A stretch of 64,000 nucleotides of DNA from Sebastes aleutianus (GCA_916700875.1 CAKAKS010000060.1:29606189-29670188); one strand, 5' to 3'. Positions 24,860 through 38,031 are shown, counted from the stretch's first letter. Numbers and translations: made by a program. Notes: a model not told the origin generated them from the letters alone.

Positions 24860-25916
24860 ATCAGTTTATACGCACACAGAATCTATAACTCAATTAACTT
24901 TATATTAACAAACTAACAAACTCACCATTATTCCAATCATTTATGATTTTTTTTTGCAATTTAATATGATTTTTGTTTGTGGACAACACAGGCTTTCTTC
25001 CAAAAATGGATTTCACAAAACATTCCAAACTTTGACTTATTTTAAGTGTTTGATTTTGTAATAAATTACCAATTAGTACATTCATTTCATAGTGAGAGTA
25101 GTTACCAATCCTGTGTTATATATTTTAGTGGTAGGGGAACCCTTTTGATTAGATTTAGATTACGGATTGTACCTTTAACCAGTGGTTTTGCCACAAGTCC
25201 AAACTTCATAACAGGAATTTCATCATTCTTTTCGATCAAACTTCTGAAAATATAACTATCTGGAGATGCAGTCCTCCTACCACCCTGACACTAAGAAGTA
25301 CATACTTATCTTTCATGGAACCTGAAGAGACAAACGATCTGTTCCAAGTGAAACACAAGCATTAACATGCTGTCGTGTTTGCAAGTTCATACGATGACAG
25401 ACGGGTTGACGCATTTGATGCCCCCCATCCTTCACTACACCCACCCAGCCGCATATTAACTACACATCCTGCCACTGCCAGAGTATTGATTTCTCACCCC
25501 CTCCCCACCTCTACTCTATTCTTAGGGACATAATGTCACAACATGAGCATTTTACTATTTAGTGTGAAAGAACAAGGAATAAGACACAGTCACCTCGCAC
25601 ATTATTAAAACATCAAGTTCACTAATTGCGGTTTACACTTTGCACTTTATTAACTTGAGAAATGTGATATGCGGTGGACAGGTGTGAATATTAAAGCAAA
25701 GGGAAAGAGAGACAATTAGTCAGATGTGTTGCTTTGTTGCTATATGTTACTGAGCTATAATATAATTCAACAGGGAGAATAAAAAACATGCTCTTTCAAA
25801 AAGTGTTTCCAAATCTCAAATTGTCATGGATTTTTGACTTATTTCCAGTTCATTAACCTGTGAAGCAAAAGTAAAGGAAGATTAAAATGTTCTACAGTAA
25901 TTCCAGAAAACAACCG
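24860..25916. other. Unassigned stretch
   Basis: AT-rich sequence without recognised repeats or genes. The part from about 25260 to 25560 is less AT-rich and pyrimidine-rich but has no convincing open frame. Confidence 0.5.
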
Positions 25917-26535
25917 TTAAAGCTGAAGTAGGCGAGATTGGAGCGAATATGATTAAAAAAAGTTATTTTTATAAAACGGTCGCTATATCGTGACAGTAGT
26001 ACATGACACAGGTAACCTGGAAAAAAAATCCTGTGCCTCTGTGTCCTCCGGTGCTCCTAACGGCATCAGCAAGATTTCACAGACCGGATGAAAACAAGCA
26101 GTAAGAGCTGATCTGAGGTCTGCTGTCCAGCTGCTGTCTATGAGAGCCGGCTGTCAATCACTAACGAACTCCGACCAAACGGTCAAACTAGGCAGCGCTG
26201 ATCAAATATGAATCAATATTATGTTACGTTAATGTCTATTCCTCTCCTCAAATGTTTTCAGAATCATCTTGTAGTGTACGGGTTTAGCTGTAAAATTAGA
26301 AAGTTTATGACGTCGCCGCCATTGTGAAATCTGGTGAAGGAACGCCAAGTTCTGGTCACATGACCAGAGCACAGCCAATAGGAACGCTCTCTCAATGAAA
26401 TGACCTGTGATTGGTCAAAGTCTCCCATCCCGGGCTAGATTTATTAAAGCCTGAAAACAGAGCCATGAGGAGGTGCAGAAGTCTAGTTATCTCTCAGAAC
26501 ACTTGAATTACAATATGCTTAAACGTTATTATTAT
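25917..26535 (+). mobile_element. TTAA MITE (AGCTGCAGTAGGC family), copy 1, 3'-truncated
   Basis: It begins TTAAAGCTGAAGTAGGCGAG. The interior boxes CTATATCGTGACAGTAGTAC, GGCAGCGCTGATCAAATATG and GAAATGACCTGTGATTGG match the copies at 27.04 and 58.32 kb. Similarity stops near GCTTAAACGTTATT, so about 60 bp of the 3' end are missing. Confidence 0.85.
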
Positions 26536-27040
26536 TAGCACCACTATATTGTCTTTTATTTCTATAAAAAACTTTTTCCATCAGAATTTGAAAGAGTTCA
26601 TAGTTATGAGAAATCTGTGCATAGTCTAGTTAGTGGCTTTAAATAATAGAGTTTATTTTTTCCATGCCTTCACTTTGAATTGATTTGACCTCACGTAAAA
26701 GAATAGAAATAATTGCCTGCATTTTGACATGCCTTGTGTGAATAAATTTCACTTTGCATTTGCTGTGAAATGATCCAAACACAGCAGAATTGGATTGATT
26801 TAGTGTTATATGACGGGTCACATGCTGTAGATTACCCTCATCAGATCAGATGAAATAGACCTTCCCACAGTATCATCAGCTTGTTAGCTGCATGTCTGCT
26901 ATGATGTTTTCCCATGTCAGCTTCACTTACCCTCAACAAACAGTCACATTATTGCTTGTGCAAGAGTTGTGACAGGCTGAGGTCATGGAAGGGCCAGATG
27001 TTTAGTAGAATACATTTTTGAAATCATTCTTCAATGTGAC
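26536..27040. other. Unassigned spacer between two MITE copies
   Basis: About 500 bp of ordinary AT-rich sequence; nothing recognised. Confidence 0.5.
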
Positions 27041-27858
27041 TTAAAGCAGCAGTGGGTAGAAATGGAGCAAATATGATTAAAAAAAAATATTTTTATAAAA
27101 CGGTTACTATATCCTGACAGTAGTACATGAGACAGGTAATCTGAAAAATATCATGTACCTCCGGTGTCCTCCACTGCTCCTAATGGCACCTGCAAGACTT
27201 CACAGACCGGAGGAAAACAACCAATCAGAGCCGAGCTGGAGCCTTGCCGTCTCTGAGCAGCTGTCAATCACTCACAAACTTCGATTCAAACGGTCAAACT
27301 AGGCAGCGCTGATGAAATATGAATCAATATTCTGTTACTGTAATGCCTATTTCTCGCCTCAAATGTTTTCAGAAACATCTTGTAGTGTACTGTTTAGATG
27401 TAAAATGATAAAGTTTGTGACCCAGGCAGCCATGTTGAGATCAGTTGAGGAAATACCAAGCACCGCCCACCAGCCGGAGCAAACTTTCTCATTTTACAGC
27501 TAAACAGTACACTACAAGATGTTTCTGAAAACATTTGAGGCGAGAAACAGGCATTACAGTAACAGAATATTGATTCATATTTGATCAGCGCTGCCTAGTT
27601 TGACCGTTTGATCGAGTAACTGACAGTTGCCTCCGTTGAATGAACAGCCAATAGGAACGCTCTCTCTCTGAAATGACCTGTGATTGGCTAAAATCTCCCA
27701 TCACGGGCTAGATTTATTAAAGCCTGAAAACAGAGCCATGAGGAGGTGCAAAAGTCTAGTTTTCCCTCAGAACACTTGAATTAAAATATGCTGAAAGGTT
27801 ATTATGGATTTTTTGCCTAATGATGCCAAAAATATTCTGCCTACTGCAGGTTTATTAA
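27041..27858 (+). mobile_element. TTAA MITE (AGCTGCAGTAGGC family), copy 2, with internal hairpin
   Basis: It begins TTAAAGCAGCAGTGGGTAG and ends CTACTGCAGGTTTATTAA. Compared with the other two copies it carries an extra inverted segment: 27281-27416 is repeated in reverse complement at 27481-27614 with very few mismatches, around a 64-bp spacer. The right flank then resumes the family sequence at CAGCCAATAGGAACGCTCTC. Confidence 0.88.
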
Positions 27859-30800
27859 AATGAAATACTGTCCATATGAGGAAAAGAGAAGTTTATGGTC
27901 TGTAAATTTTCTGGACTGGAATATTTCATAACTGCATCCCTCTTCAAATTATTTAGTTTGGAAGTTGCCTGGCAGAGAACCAACAAACAGGTTTTATTGC
28001 ACCACAAACAGAAGCTTTTTTTTCTCTCTCAGCAGCATTACCAACTTTCCAAACCGGGTGTAAAAACTAGAGCGTGACAGCTGCATTTAAATATGAAATA
28101 GCTGCAGATTTGGTTTCAGACACCTTGTACTGTGTGCAAACAAAGCCACCGTTTCCACCAGAGAAAAGAGAATGCATTTAAAGCACCTCTTTGTCGTTGT
28201 TCAGAACTGTGTTCCCTTTGTTTCCATTTGTCTCTTTTTTTAGGGGGAAAGAATAGGATGAAATATTTTTAAACAGTAATTACCTGGCTGGGATCCGACA
28301 TGCAGGGATTAATGGGTGACTGCGGAGCACCAGGTTCGGCAGTGTGTTGGAAGGTAAGGGGGTGTGTGGGTGTGTGTGATGGAGTGGTGGTGGCAGTGGC
28401 GGGGGGGATGCCGAACACGGAGAACCAAAGACTGGCAGAATTCTGCTGCAAGTGTCTTTTCTTTATCCAAGCTCAAGTCACTGCTTCACGCCAAGTCCGT
28501 CACAAATGAACAAGACAGATTTAGCCCTCCCGCCTCATCCCACTCCCTCCAAATCCATTTGCTAAACGTCTGTTTTCATGCCTCCTGAAACAATATTGTT
28601 ACATGTTTCGGGTTATTTTTACCTTCTTCGCTCTGGCCCACTCTGTCGCACAAGTCGAATTTTCACCGAGGAGTTAAGCAAATCTGTAATCGTGTTTTGT
28701 TCAGAACCCTGTTTTGCATGTAATTGACAATCACAAGCAATTTCCGATCAATTCACCACAAAGCACTCGAAACCTCCTGCTCGGCCAAGCTCGCATCACT
28801 GAAGTCGAAGAATGCTGCAGTGCACTTTGCGCTCAGAACTCAATTAAGCATGTCCTTGGAGTACAATATCTCTGGATTCTTTAAGTCGTTTGGATAGCGC
28901 GGAGAGGCGATGAGGTGCTCTTACAGATGGCGTGCGACTCAGACTGTAATTAAACAGATCAGTGTCTAATACACAGTCTGATATCCAGCAGCAGTGCAGC
29001 CAAATCTCTGTGGGAGGAACTTCCTGAGGTTCTCAGGAGGTTCTCAAGGTCGCTGCAGTCACTGCAGATTCTACAGTAGTTTTCTGCTCTGAGGAGCCAT
29101 GGCTGTGTAACTTTAAGGTCATTTTTCTTTCTGTTTTCATGACTTCTGTTGCTACAGCAGTGAATTGGGCAGTGTTTGTTAATGTTTTACTTTGGCACTG
29201 TATAGCTTCTCTGTTGGCAGAGCATTTTGGATACACTGAATAATAAACCCAAATGCAGTTTTTGGACAAACAAATGGATTTTGCCTTACAGTGTCAACTC
29301 TATTCTATTATCCTGACTCTAGTGTGTTTTTGACGCCACTTTCAATGCAAAATCTAAATCTGAATCTCTTTTATTTGTACAATAAACTTGGGAGACATTG
29401 AGACATTTTCTCACAAACAAGTTCTGACACAATAAGGCAGAACAGGTTTGAAATTATGCTTCCATTTTAGAGACCGGTTGAATCTTGGTGGGAGATTTTT
29501 TGGGAGCACTTGAGTGGGTTTGTTTTGGCATTTTTCCACACTGATATTTTCTTACAAAATGGGTGGTAGGCCCTCTTGCAGCTGTGTTACTTGCAAAACC
29601 TCAAAAAGAAAAAATGATCCAATGATATTTGTTGTTTTGTAAATGTGTAAGACGCTTTCCTTTGTCCTTTCTCCCTAACTGGAGTCAGAAAATTGGAAAA
29701 CAAGGTGAAGAAAAAATTGTGTCATTGTACATTTCTGTAAATCATGGATACATTTTTGCATTCGGTCAGAGCAAATGACGTAGAATATGGAGCGGCTAGT
29801 TACGTTACGTTATTATTTGAACACAAACCACGATGTTTTTATCTAACCGTAACCAAGTAGTTTTGTTGCCTAAACCTAACCAATCGTTTCACAACGTTAA
29901 CCACGTGGCATTTTACGTTTCAGCACGTGTGACCAAAAACATTGAAAATGTATAGTTTGGGGAACAGGATTGGGTTTCACCAGCTAGTGAATTACTGAAT
30001 CAAGTTGCGCCATTAAAACTTATAAAAAATGTCTTAGCTGGTTAAGACTTTAGTAATGTGTAAATCTGTAGCATATAACTACCACAAAATACAGTTTTAG
30101 GAGGGAAGATATGTATAAAAGACTTATTTAACTTGCTAACTGCTAATCCTTTGTAAATGGTATTACTCTGTTTTGTTGCAAACTGTACATGGAGAAATGT
30201 GTGTTTGCCAGAGTTTGTATGGAGTGGTGCAGGGGTGATACTTACACATTTTGTTCAGTAAAATAACCTCCGAAAATAAACGCCACTTTAATTATTTTTG
30301 GAATGTGAATGCAATTGCCAGAAATAATAAGCTATAGACTATAGACAAACTATACCACGGTGGCATGAGCGCAAATATACGAGTCCAAGTGATGACATTT
30401 AGTAGTCTCATTTAGCCACTTGTGAGCAACCGCCTTTTTTAAGACACGTAAAACCTTCCAAATTCACAAGTGGGATATTTATTGATGTATTTTTATATTG
30501 TAGAACAAAACGTTAAAGTTTCTTATCCCTTATTTCAGGCATCTAACTAAAAACCCATTTAAAAAACCCATTGACTTTGATACGAGGGAACAGGAAGTGC
30601 TAAAATGCTAACTCATTTCCGTGTTTTAGGACTCATTCCTGCACCTCTCTATTCATGCAGTTTAGGATGAGTAGAAAGTATTCGATTATGTTACCTAGCC
30701 TAACCATATTGGCAAGCTAACATTAGCTTTGTCAGTGAGTTTATCCAGCTATACGTAGCTTGTAGCTGTTACTAGGTGTAAATATTTAGTAACAAGTTCA

Positions 30801-30894
30801 ATTAACAACTAGTTTGTGTGGTGCAACCCGTTTTGAACACATACTATACTGTATAATAAATCTGCATCCTCTAGTGTACCATCGCAACATCAAG
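27859..30894. other. Unassigned stretch with possible regulatory or exonic segments
   Basis: No recognised transposon, except that the segment around 29850-29890 (TTGCCTAAACCTAACC) resembles a dispersed fish repeat also echoed near 9.54 kb. 28620-29010 is repeat-poor and might be conserved noncoding DNA. An exon-like segment at 28.27-28.35 kb is listed separately. Confidence 0.4.
28276..28354. other. Exon-like segment, strand uncertain
   Basis: On the plus strand an acceptor-like TTTTTAAACAG precedes an open frame containing MQGLMGDCGAPGSAVCWK, which ends at the donor AAG|GTAAGG (exon end 28354). On the minus strand a short open frame with SPINPCMSDPSQ lies between a CGCAG acceptor and the donor CCAG|GTAATT near 28281. 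Both readings cannot be coding. The signals may be incidental to conserved noncoding sequence. No protein family recognised. Confidence 0.2.
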
Positions 30895-31390
30895 TAGTGG
30901 GAAAAAAATCGATTCACCGATTTTGAAATAGATTCTTTTAATGCCAGAATCGATATATGTGCTTCATTTGAGTCTATGCGGGGGTAGAAGGAAGTTACCG
31001 CTTTTATTGTTGTAGTCTGAATAATGTGACGTCATAACCGTTCCGTATCCGTCAACCAAAACAAACCGCAGTCGGCCGAAACAAAAAAGTAGAAAACGGT
31101 GGAGGTGGAGGTAAATCCAAAGTGGTAAACACTACACATACAGGAAACAAAGGGAACTGTACAAAATACATATATGGAAATAAGATTGATTGGATTATAA
31201 TTAACAGAAATATAAAACATTACATGTCTCTTATAAATTATAAAAGAAAATACCAATAATTTGTGAGAGAGATGTCTTTATTCTTTGTTTTTATGGTTGC
31301 TGGAAATTCTTTCTATGAATATATATCGAATCAGCACTTAAGTATCGTGATAGTATCAAATCGGGAGATAGGTGTATCGTCCCAGCCCTA
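30895..31390 (-). mobile_element. hAT-type MITE (TAGGGCTGGGACGATAC family)
   Basis: On the minus strand it begins TAGGGCTGGGACGATACACC at 31390 and runs through GAATCGATT- and GATTCGATATAT-type words. The opposite end (TAGTGGGAAAAAAATCGATT, 30895) is a diverged terminus. No target duplication is evident. Confidence 0.7.
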
Positions 31391-33929
31391 AGAGCCACAT
31401 TAAAAGATTTATGAATACACAAAGTATTTTTGAGTAGAAAAGTGGAATAGTGCCAATTAATGAATTAGACTGGAGTCATTTAACTTCATCAAAAACAATG
31501 GTGTGTTAAACTTTTAAATGTAAATGTAGGATATTAATATTCTAGGTCAAAGTCCAAGTTTGTGGGACAGCTCCTTAACAAAGAGCTCGGCTTTCGAATG
31601 AATCTCGATACAAAGGCTGACATTGTATAACACCTTAAGATGTTTTTGTTTTTAATTAATCACGTAACTTAAAAAGCTTTATATGTCTTGTTTGTTGTTG
31701 ACGGTGAAATAGACCAAGGGGCTTGATTTAGGGCGAGGCAAAAACTGATAAAAGCTTTCACCAAAATAAATGCATATAGAGTGAATGATGCACTTAAAAA
31801 ATCAAGGTTGTAGTTTTATATCTTTTTTATCTGTAATTCCAAGCTAATGAATCAGAGTCATTAATAATTTTATGTTTTTTTTAACTTTCAATTTTTTACT
31901 TTCTTGGCTGAGATTGAAAAGACGGAACAAAGCTGCCGAACACAGGGAAATCAAAGCACAAATGGTTGGATGGTTAAGACGTGTGAGATTGTCTCGTCTG
32001 TCATTTGAACAGAGTCCAGGAGAAGTTTCAAGGTTGCTGAACGCTTCCTGAAAGTCTCCTAAATGTAACAGATGAGTGGCTTTTTGTGTCAGTTGCCGAA
32101 ATTCTCAGAAATCATTTGATGAAAGAAATGTCATATGACATTTAGTTTGTCTAAAGTTCAACGGATTTTCCTGTTACAATACCAAAAGACACTTCTTAGT
32201 GTTTTTATGGTGGCAAAAAAAAAGCAGGTTTTAGTAATACAAAGTACTTTGGCTCAAAGTTTTTTTTATTTTCTTTGTCAATAAAAATGACTGTTGTTCA
32301 TCACAGAAGCAGGATAAATATTCTGGATTTATATCAGGTGATAAAGCAGCAAGTCTCATAACATGCTCCAATAACCTACCTGCTCTAATTACAACAGCAA
32401 TCATAAAACGTCAGAATGAAAAGCAATATAAACAAAGCATAACATTCAAGACGACAATATTGCCCTGATTAATATAGCAGCGATGGCGTTTGAAGTCATT
32501 TCTGTATTAAATGTGGATGCCTCCAGAGTAAAAAAAACAAACTTATACACTAAATTTGAAGTGAATTTTACTACTTGTGTCAATCTATACAAATTTGAAA
32601 TAAGACACTTTGTTAAAGACAACAAACAAAAAGTGACTTAATTAAGACAATGGAGAAAAAGATGATCACAAAAGAGGAGACAGATATTTTTTTGTGAGGC
32701 TGTTATCTGACAGTCTGGATGATAAGATCACAGTGAAGCCTTAAGAAATAAGACGTTTTAGGTGGGGTGAATCAAGATCAGCATTAATGTGATCGGTGCC
32801 ATATGCCAGTATGAATCTAATAGACTGATAATCTCGCGTCTCACTGCAGGCGGAACCAATCTGTGTGCGATAAGGAGCTCACACTGATCGGGCTGCATCG
32901 TCACATCGGACCAGAACGTGAAAATATCTCCCATTAGGATCTGAAAACAACAAGGAGAAGCCAGAAAACCGAAGAGAACACAGGAGATGTACAAGATACA
33001 CTGTGGGGAGTGATAACATCTACGTCTGCTTTGAGCTGTGAAGGCACCTTACTCACGTCTAACTGTCAACACTTTGCTTTTTCAACTTGAATTTTGATAA
33101 AAATGAATCATAAATTAGTGTATAAAAGTCATGTTTTCCATAAAAATGCACTGCTGTGGTTTAATTGAACACGTGAATTGTATGTATATGTATTCAAACA
33201 ATCATGTTTTCTCTTTATGGTTCACTTCCACATATGTTTACATTGCTGACCCTTATTTGACATTTTCTTTGATATGATCAAACAGAGCAGCTTCCTCCTT
33301 CCCACTCTCCTTCTCCATTATGGAAAAAATTATTAACATCTGCTGCACAGACATCAGGAGAAGTCATGCATGCCTTAATGGCCCCTTGTTTAGTCATTTA
33401 TGGGTAAGCATGTCATTATTTCAGGATTTATGATCAACCAGATAGAGAATGCATTCTCCCGGAGTTTCACCTAGCAATTATTTATTTTGATTTTTATGGC
33501 AACAAAGTTTCCTATCCTCCCTCACTATCCAATTAATGCTGATGATCAAGCATGTCTTAGTGCTTTGGATGCTTCAGCTTTTTGTTTTTATCTGCGTTTA
33601 TGTCCTTTTGATGGAATGTAAAACATTTTGTGATGAGCCTGTTTTGGAAAAAAAAGCAGTGCATTAATAAGATTGGAGTGAAATGTACAGTATATCCAAG
33701 GACAGCCAAAGAATTTAAAGTACGTCTGTGAATAGCAGAACATCAAACCAGGTTTTTGATATCTGTATATGTCAAGATGTTTGATTAAATGCTTAATGCT
33801 TTATTTAAAAAAGTTCACTCAGATCACTAAAAGGCATCATTTGCTTACTTACTCTTAGAAGTGTCTACCGTAGCTTTGCAGTTGCTTTTGGTTTCATGTG
33901 CAAACGTTATTTATCTCTGATTAAAACTA
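31391..33929. other. Repeat-poor stretch with candidate exon and candidate enhancer
   Basis: No transposon recognised. 33260-33640 contains GCATGCCTTAATGGCC, AGTCATTTATGGGTAAGC and CCAATTAATGCTGATGATC and has the look of a conserved vertebrate noncoding element. This is a composition-based guess. The exon-like segment at 32845-32940 is listed separately. Confidence 0.3.
32845..32940 (-). other. Candidate 96-nt internal exon, minus strand
   Basis: On the minus strand a strong acceptor (pyrimidine-rich CTTCTCCTTGTTGTTTTCAG) is followed by 96 nt (32 codons, phase 0 at both ends) and a donor-like GCA|GTGAGA. The peptide contains MGDIFTFWSD and DVTMQPDQCELLIAHRL. Codon choice and GC content are more coding-like than the surroundings. 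The frame stays open past the donor to a stop near 32758, so a terminal exon of about 180 nt is an alternative. I do not recognise the protein. Confidence 0.35.
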
Positions 33930-34331
33930 TTAAAGGTGCAGTATATAGGATTTTGCAGCATCTAGCGGTGTGGTTGCAGATTGCAACCAATTGACCTCCG
34001 CTCACTCATCTCTTTTCAAGACTGCAGTTTCACAAGCATATCGGAGAACCACGGTGGCCTTCAGGTAACGTGTAAAACATGAAAGGCTCTCTCTAGAGCC
34101 AGTGTTTGGTTTGTCCGTTCTGGGCTACTGTAGAAACATGGCGGAGCAGCAAGGCGGACTCCATGAAGAGGACCGGCTCCCTATGTAGATATAAACGGCT
34201 CATTCTAAGCTAAAGAAAACACGACGAATCTTAGTTTCAGGTGTTTTTTACACTAATGAAAACATAGTTATGAATATCATATTCCATTTCTGCCAATAGA
34301 TCCCTCTAATTGTTGCACACTGTTCCTTTAA
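33930..34331 (+). mobile_element. TTAA MITE (AGTGTGTAGGA family), copy 3
   Basis: It begins TTAAAGGTGCAGTATATAGG and ends CACACTGTTCCTTTAA. Shares the GCATCTAGCGGTG, GGCTACTGTAGAAACATGGC and CCATTTCTGCCAATAGATCC boxes with the copies at 12.96 and 21.05 kb. Confidence 0.87.
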
Positions 34332-35879
34332 CAAAGAGGTCTGTGGATTATCAGCAGTACCAGAATATGAAACATATGTCATTTTTCAATGCTTTGTCCA
34401 CCACAAAAGAAAATCCATTCATTGTATTTTGGATGAAAGAGTTTATCTCTATAAATGCCACCAGGGCTACGTAACAGCACATGCTTTTTAGTGATTAGGG
34501 TGAACAAACCTTTTAGATTTTTATGTATCACGACCTTCAACAAGTGAGGCTCCAATAGAGAGGTCTTATCTCACCTGAATGTTACCCTGTAGATTTAGCC
34601 TATTAGCCCAAATGAACTTCTGATGGCTGGTGTATTTCTTCTGGGAATGAAAAAGTGTCAACTGAACCGCAGTGACTGAGAGCTCCGTCCTGAGAAATAA
34701 ATGTTTGGATTGCTTCTTCTTCTTCTTTGTATCCCATAGCTGTGTCCTATGGTTGCATACTACATAATTCTATGCAGGTTTTGAGTAGTGCATTCATATT
34801 GTAAAAGTGACAAAATTAAGTGCACTGAAAAAAATCACTCAGCAATAATAAAAAAACACTGATTTTTGAGTGTGTTGTTGATGTACCTGAATATTAGTAT
34901 ATACCGTGTATGATTAGTAAGTAGTATGGAATCGGGACACAGCTACTGAGTAGTTGATAAACGTGTTGTGATCAGTTGATTTCTGGGTTTTGTAGTTCAT
35001 ATAATCCCTCTGCCATTTGCAGGCACTACCATTCAAAGGTGCCAAGTGCATCTTTAAAAATGGCTAAATATACAGCATGAAGAGAGGCCCACAAGGAAAG
35101 TGACATTAGCAAGTAAAAGCAATGCAGCACGTTATTGATATGCACCTTTTCCCTCTCACACGTAAACCCACTCGCACTCACAGCACTCGCACAAATTCCT
35201 GCAGTCACAGCATCTTGCACAAACCTTTCCTGACATTTTGTCCCTCTGCCCTGGAGCAGCCCCGAGGAGGCTGCCTCAGATCAAGGTCATCACATCACTC
35301 GGTCCCTGAAGCTGCAGCTAGAGCAGTCAATGAATGTTGTACGGCCTGAAAACAGCCCTCACATCTACAGATGAAGAGTCTCCCTCCAAAACGAGAGCTG
35401 ACATGAAGTGCACCTGCTGCTTCAAGATGATTGATAGCACAAAAGCTAAAAGAAACTAGAGGCCGTCTTACGAAGGGATCACACCAGACGCATCGCCAAA
35501 TTGGGCCAGGGGCAGAAAGTGCTTTTACTGACCCTCCTATTCGTGTTGCGATGGAACTATGTATTTTCCTTCAACCCTGCCTGGTGTTATCTATTGGGTA
35601 GACGACGTAGTGTGTATATTGCATCTATATCTTTGTTGATCTATTTTGTATACCGTTGTTTATGGTGGCAAACCAGCTTAGTAAAGTTCATCCTATCCTA
35701 CTCCCCTTCTTCTAGCACCCTTGCTCGGACCACACCCATCTTCGAACTGTGCCTTCATTTTGATCTGACTGCAACTGTGACACTACCAGGTTGGTAAAAT
35801 CTGTCCACAGACAGACAGACAGACAGAAATATAAAAACCTGACAATGTATTCAAAACCTCTCTGGGGTAGGTCCCGCTA
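34332..35879. other. Unassigned stretch
   Basis: No recognised gene. A (GACA)n run lies at 35804-35826. Open frames at 35122-35349 and 35501-35797 have no recognisable domain. Confidence 0.5.
35804..35826. repeat. (GACA)n microsatellite
   Basis: Five tandem ACAG units. Confidence 0.95.
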
Positions 35880-36490
35880 CAGTAGTTGTCTTCAGGACAT
35901 ACACTAAAGTGGGTGTAGTCATCATTACGTCACCCATTGGTTTGCGGACTGCTGTTCAGAAGCCTCGAGTTTGGCATTTTTGCCGTCACCATCTTGGTTT
36001 CTTGGAACCAGAAGTGACACGAGAGGGTGGAGCTAAGTACAACTGAACACTGAATAAGACATTTTTAGGCGACCAAAATGTTACGATTAACTTTCATGAA
36101 CTGAAAACACACTGTGAAAGAGTTAAAGTTGTAAGACATAAACGCAGACAACTCCCAGACTGGACAACGCCGTGGTAGCAACCTGTCAATCACAAGGTAG
36201 CCACGCCCTTAAGCGTACGCTGCTTTAATAATTTATTAAATGAACATCATGCTGTATTGAAGAAGACTTGAAACTAGTGATTGAGACCATAAACTTACAA
36301 TGTTTACTGAGGTAATAAATCAACTGAGAAGTAGAGTCATTTTCTCATAGACTTCTATACAATCAGACTTCTTTTTTGCAACCAGAGGAGTCGCCCCCTG
36401 CTGGCTGTTAGAAAGAATGCAAGTTTAAGGCACTTCAGCATTGGCTTCACTTCTCAGACCCGGAGTTGACCGCTGCTCCAGGACTACATT
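35880..36490 (+). repeat. Dispersed fish repeat (GTCGCCCCCTGCTGG family)
   Basis: Contains CACCATCTTGGTTTCTTGG, GTAGCCACGCCCTTA, GAGTCGCCCCCTGCTGGC and GGCTTCACTTCTCAGACCC, which I recognise as parts of a common teleost repeat. Boundaries and class are uncertain. No second copy is in the window. Confidence 0.5.
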
Positions 36491-37849
36491 TTTCCATGAT
36501 GACACACACACAGACCCACAAGGTGAAAACAATAACAGACACACACTGTCACGGCTGGTAATCACCCTTTAGATGATCTCAGTGGATAAAATAAGACCAT
36601 TTGCACACGCTCTGTCTGCAACTCTGTCGTCACTAATCAGTAAGGTGGTGATTTCTGATTCCAAAATGAACACAGAATTTCAGAGATGAATTCCCGTCTT
36701 TGGCAAGTTGTAGAGGGAAGGCGAGGCCTCTCTCTGCCTTGAACCAAAATGAGGATGCACAGAGGGTGTGTGGGGGGTTTCATCGCAAAAGCCACCATCT
36801 GGTGTCAGCGCGTGGTGTTGCTCACCATGACCAATTGTGTCATTAGATTATTGAATAATTAGAGGAGGGATCATGTCTACCCAGAGAACATGCCTTTCAA
36901 GTGTATTAGTGTGTGTGACTGAGGTCTTGATCACAAAGAGCGGCATTATATTATGCAGAAATATGTTTAGGGGGGAAAAAAATTATAACTGAGCAAAGTT
37001 TGAGACAAAAACATGCACATGCATTATCTCAAAATGACAATAAAACATTTTGTCAGGATAAGGTGTAGTAGTAAAACCCTTAATATGAGAATCTAAATCC
37101 CAGTTTCCCTGTGTAGTCACATACCTCCCTGTGAGTAGAGTGTCCCCGTTGAGTTGAAGGAGGACTTTAAATGAGTCTAACGTTGCTCTGGGCAGTGAGG
37201 AATCTTTTATTAATGAAGGTTGCACTTTGTCTCAGGTGAAATCGTCTCTAAAACGTCAAGGGACTTTCCTTTGAAGCCACCCGCTGCTACAACACAGAGC
37301 TAAGTGGGTTTATCTCCCATTTTAGATCATACATTTACCGTTTAATTTTAGGAAACTGTGGTTTAGGAACCATATTTGAGGCCAGGTGGGACAGCAGAAT
37401 GAAAATAAGGATATGTATGAAATCCCAGACTATTATAACGGAAATGAAATTAGTGTGGGGAGGCTCTTCTCAGATTTAAGTCTGAGTAAAGCCACAAATC
37501 TCAGATGGAAGAGAGTGATCCCAAAATGAGATATCCACCATTTGAAAAGCTTGACACCTACAGTACTCCTACAAAATGGATGTTAGCATGAAAATAAAGC
37601 ACATTATGGTCTACTGTTGAAGTTACAAGTCATCTTGAGACAACTGATTCACACATAGCTCAATTTTCTCCCAAGTTTTTTAATTTTTTTAAATGATGCA
37701 AATATTTTTGGAAAGATCTGCAGAGCTACTGGAACAGGACTGAACTGGGAGAATCATAATAACATCAGCATGGCCAGTCTCCACACATCCACAACAGACC
37801 ATCAGGTTAAAAGGAGGAAACAGTTTTAATTTTTTTTTTTTTTTGCTAA
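36491..37849. other. Unassigned stretch, part possibly conserved noncoding
   Basis: 36570-36960 is repeat-poor, with words such as AATTGTGTCATTAGATTATT and TGAATAATTAGAGG, and may be regulatory DNA (inference). The remainder is AT-rich without recognised features. Confidence 0.3.
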
Positions 37850-37992
37850 AATAAATAATTGGGTAGGATCACTGGTCTTCAACAATAATAAATATGAAAT
37901 GCATTGAATCAAACTAATCATGATCATTTATTGTGACATTTTTCTGCAGATAATTTGTCATTGACTCTCGGCTGTTGTGATTGTTTTTCATA

Positions 37993-38031
<39 letters not shown>

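Noticed and set aside
35501..35797. 98-codon open frame resembling a membrane protein
   Set aside because: Only generic hydrophobic segments, no motif, runs into a (GACA)n repeat.
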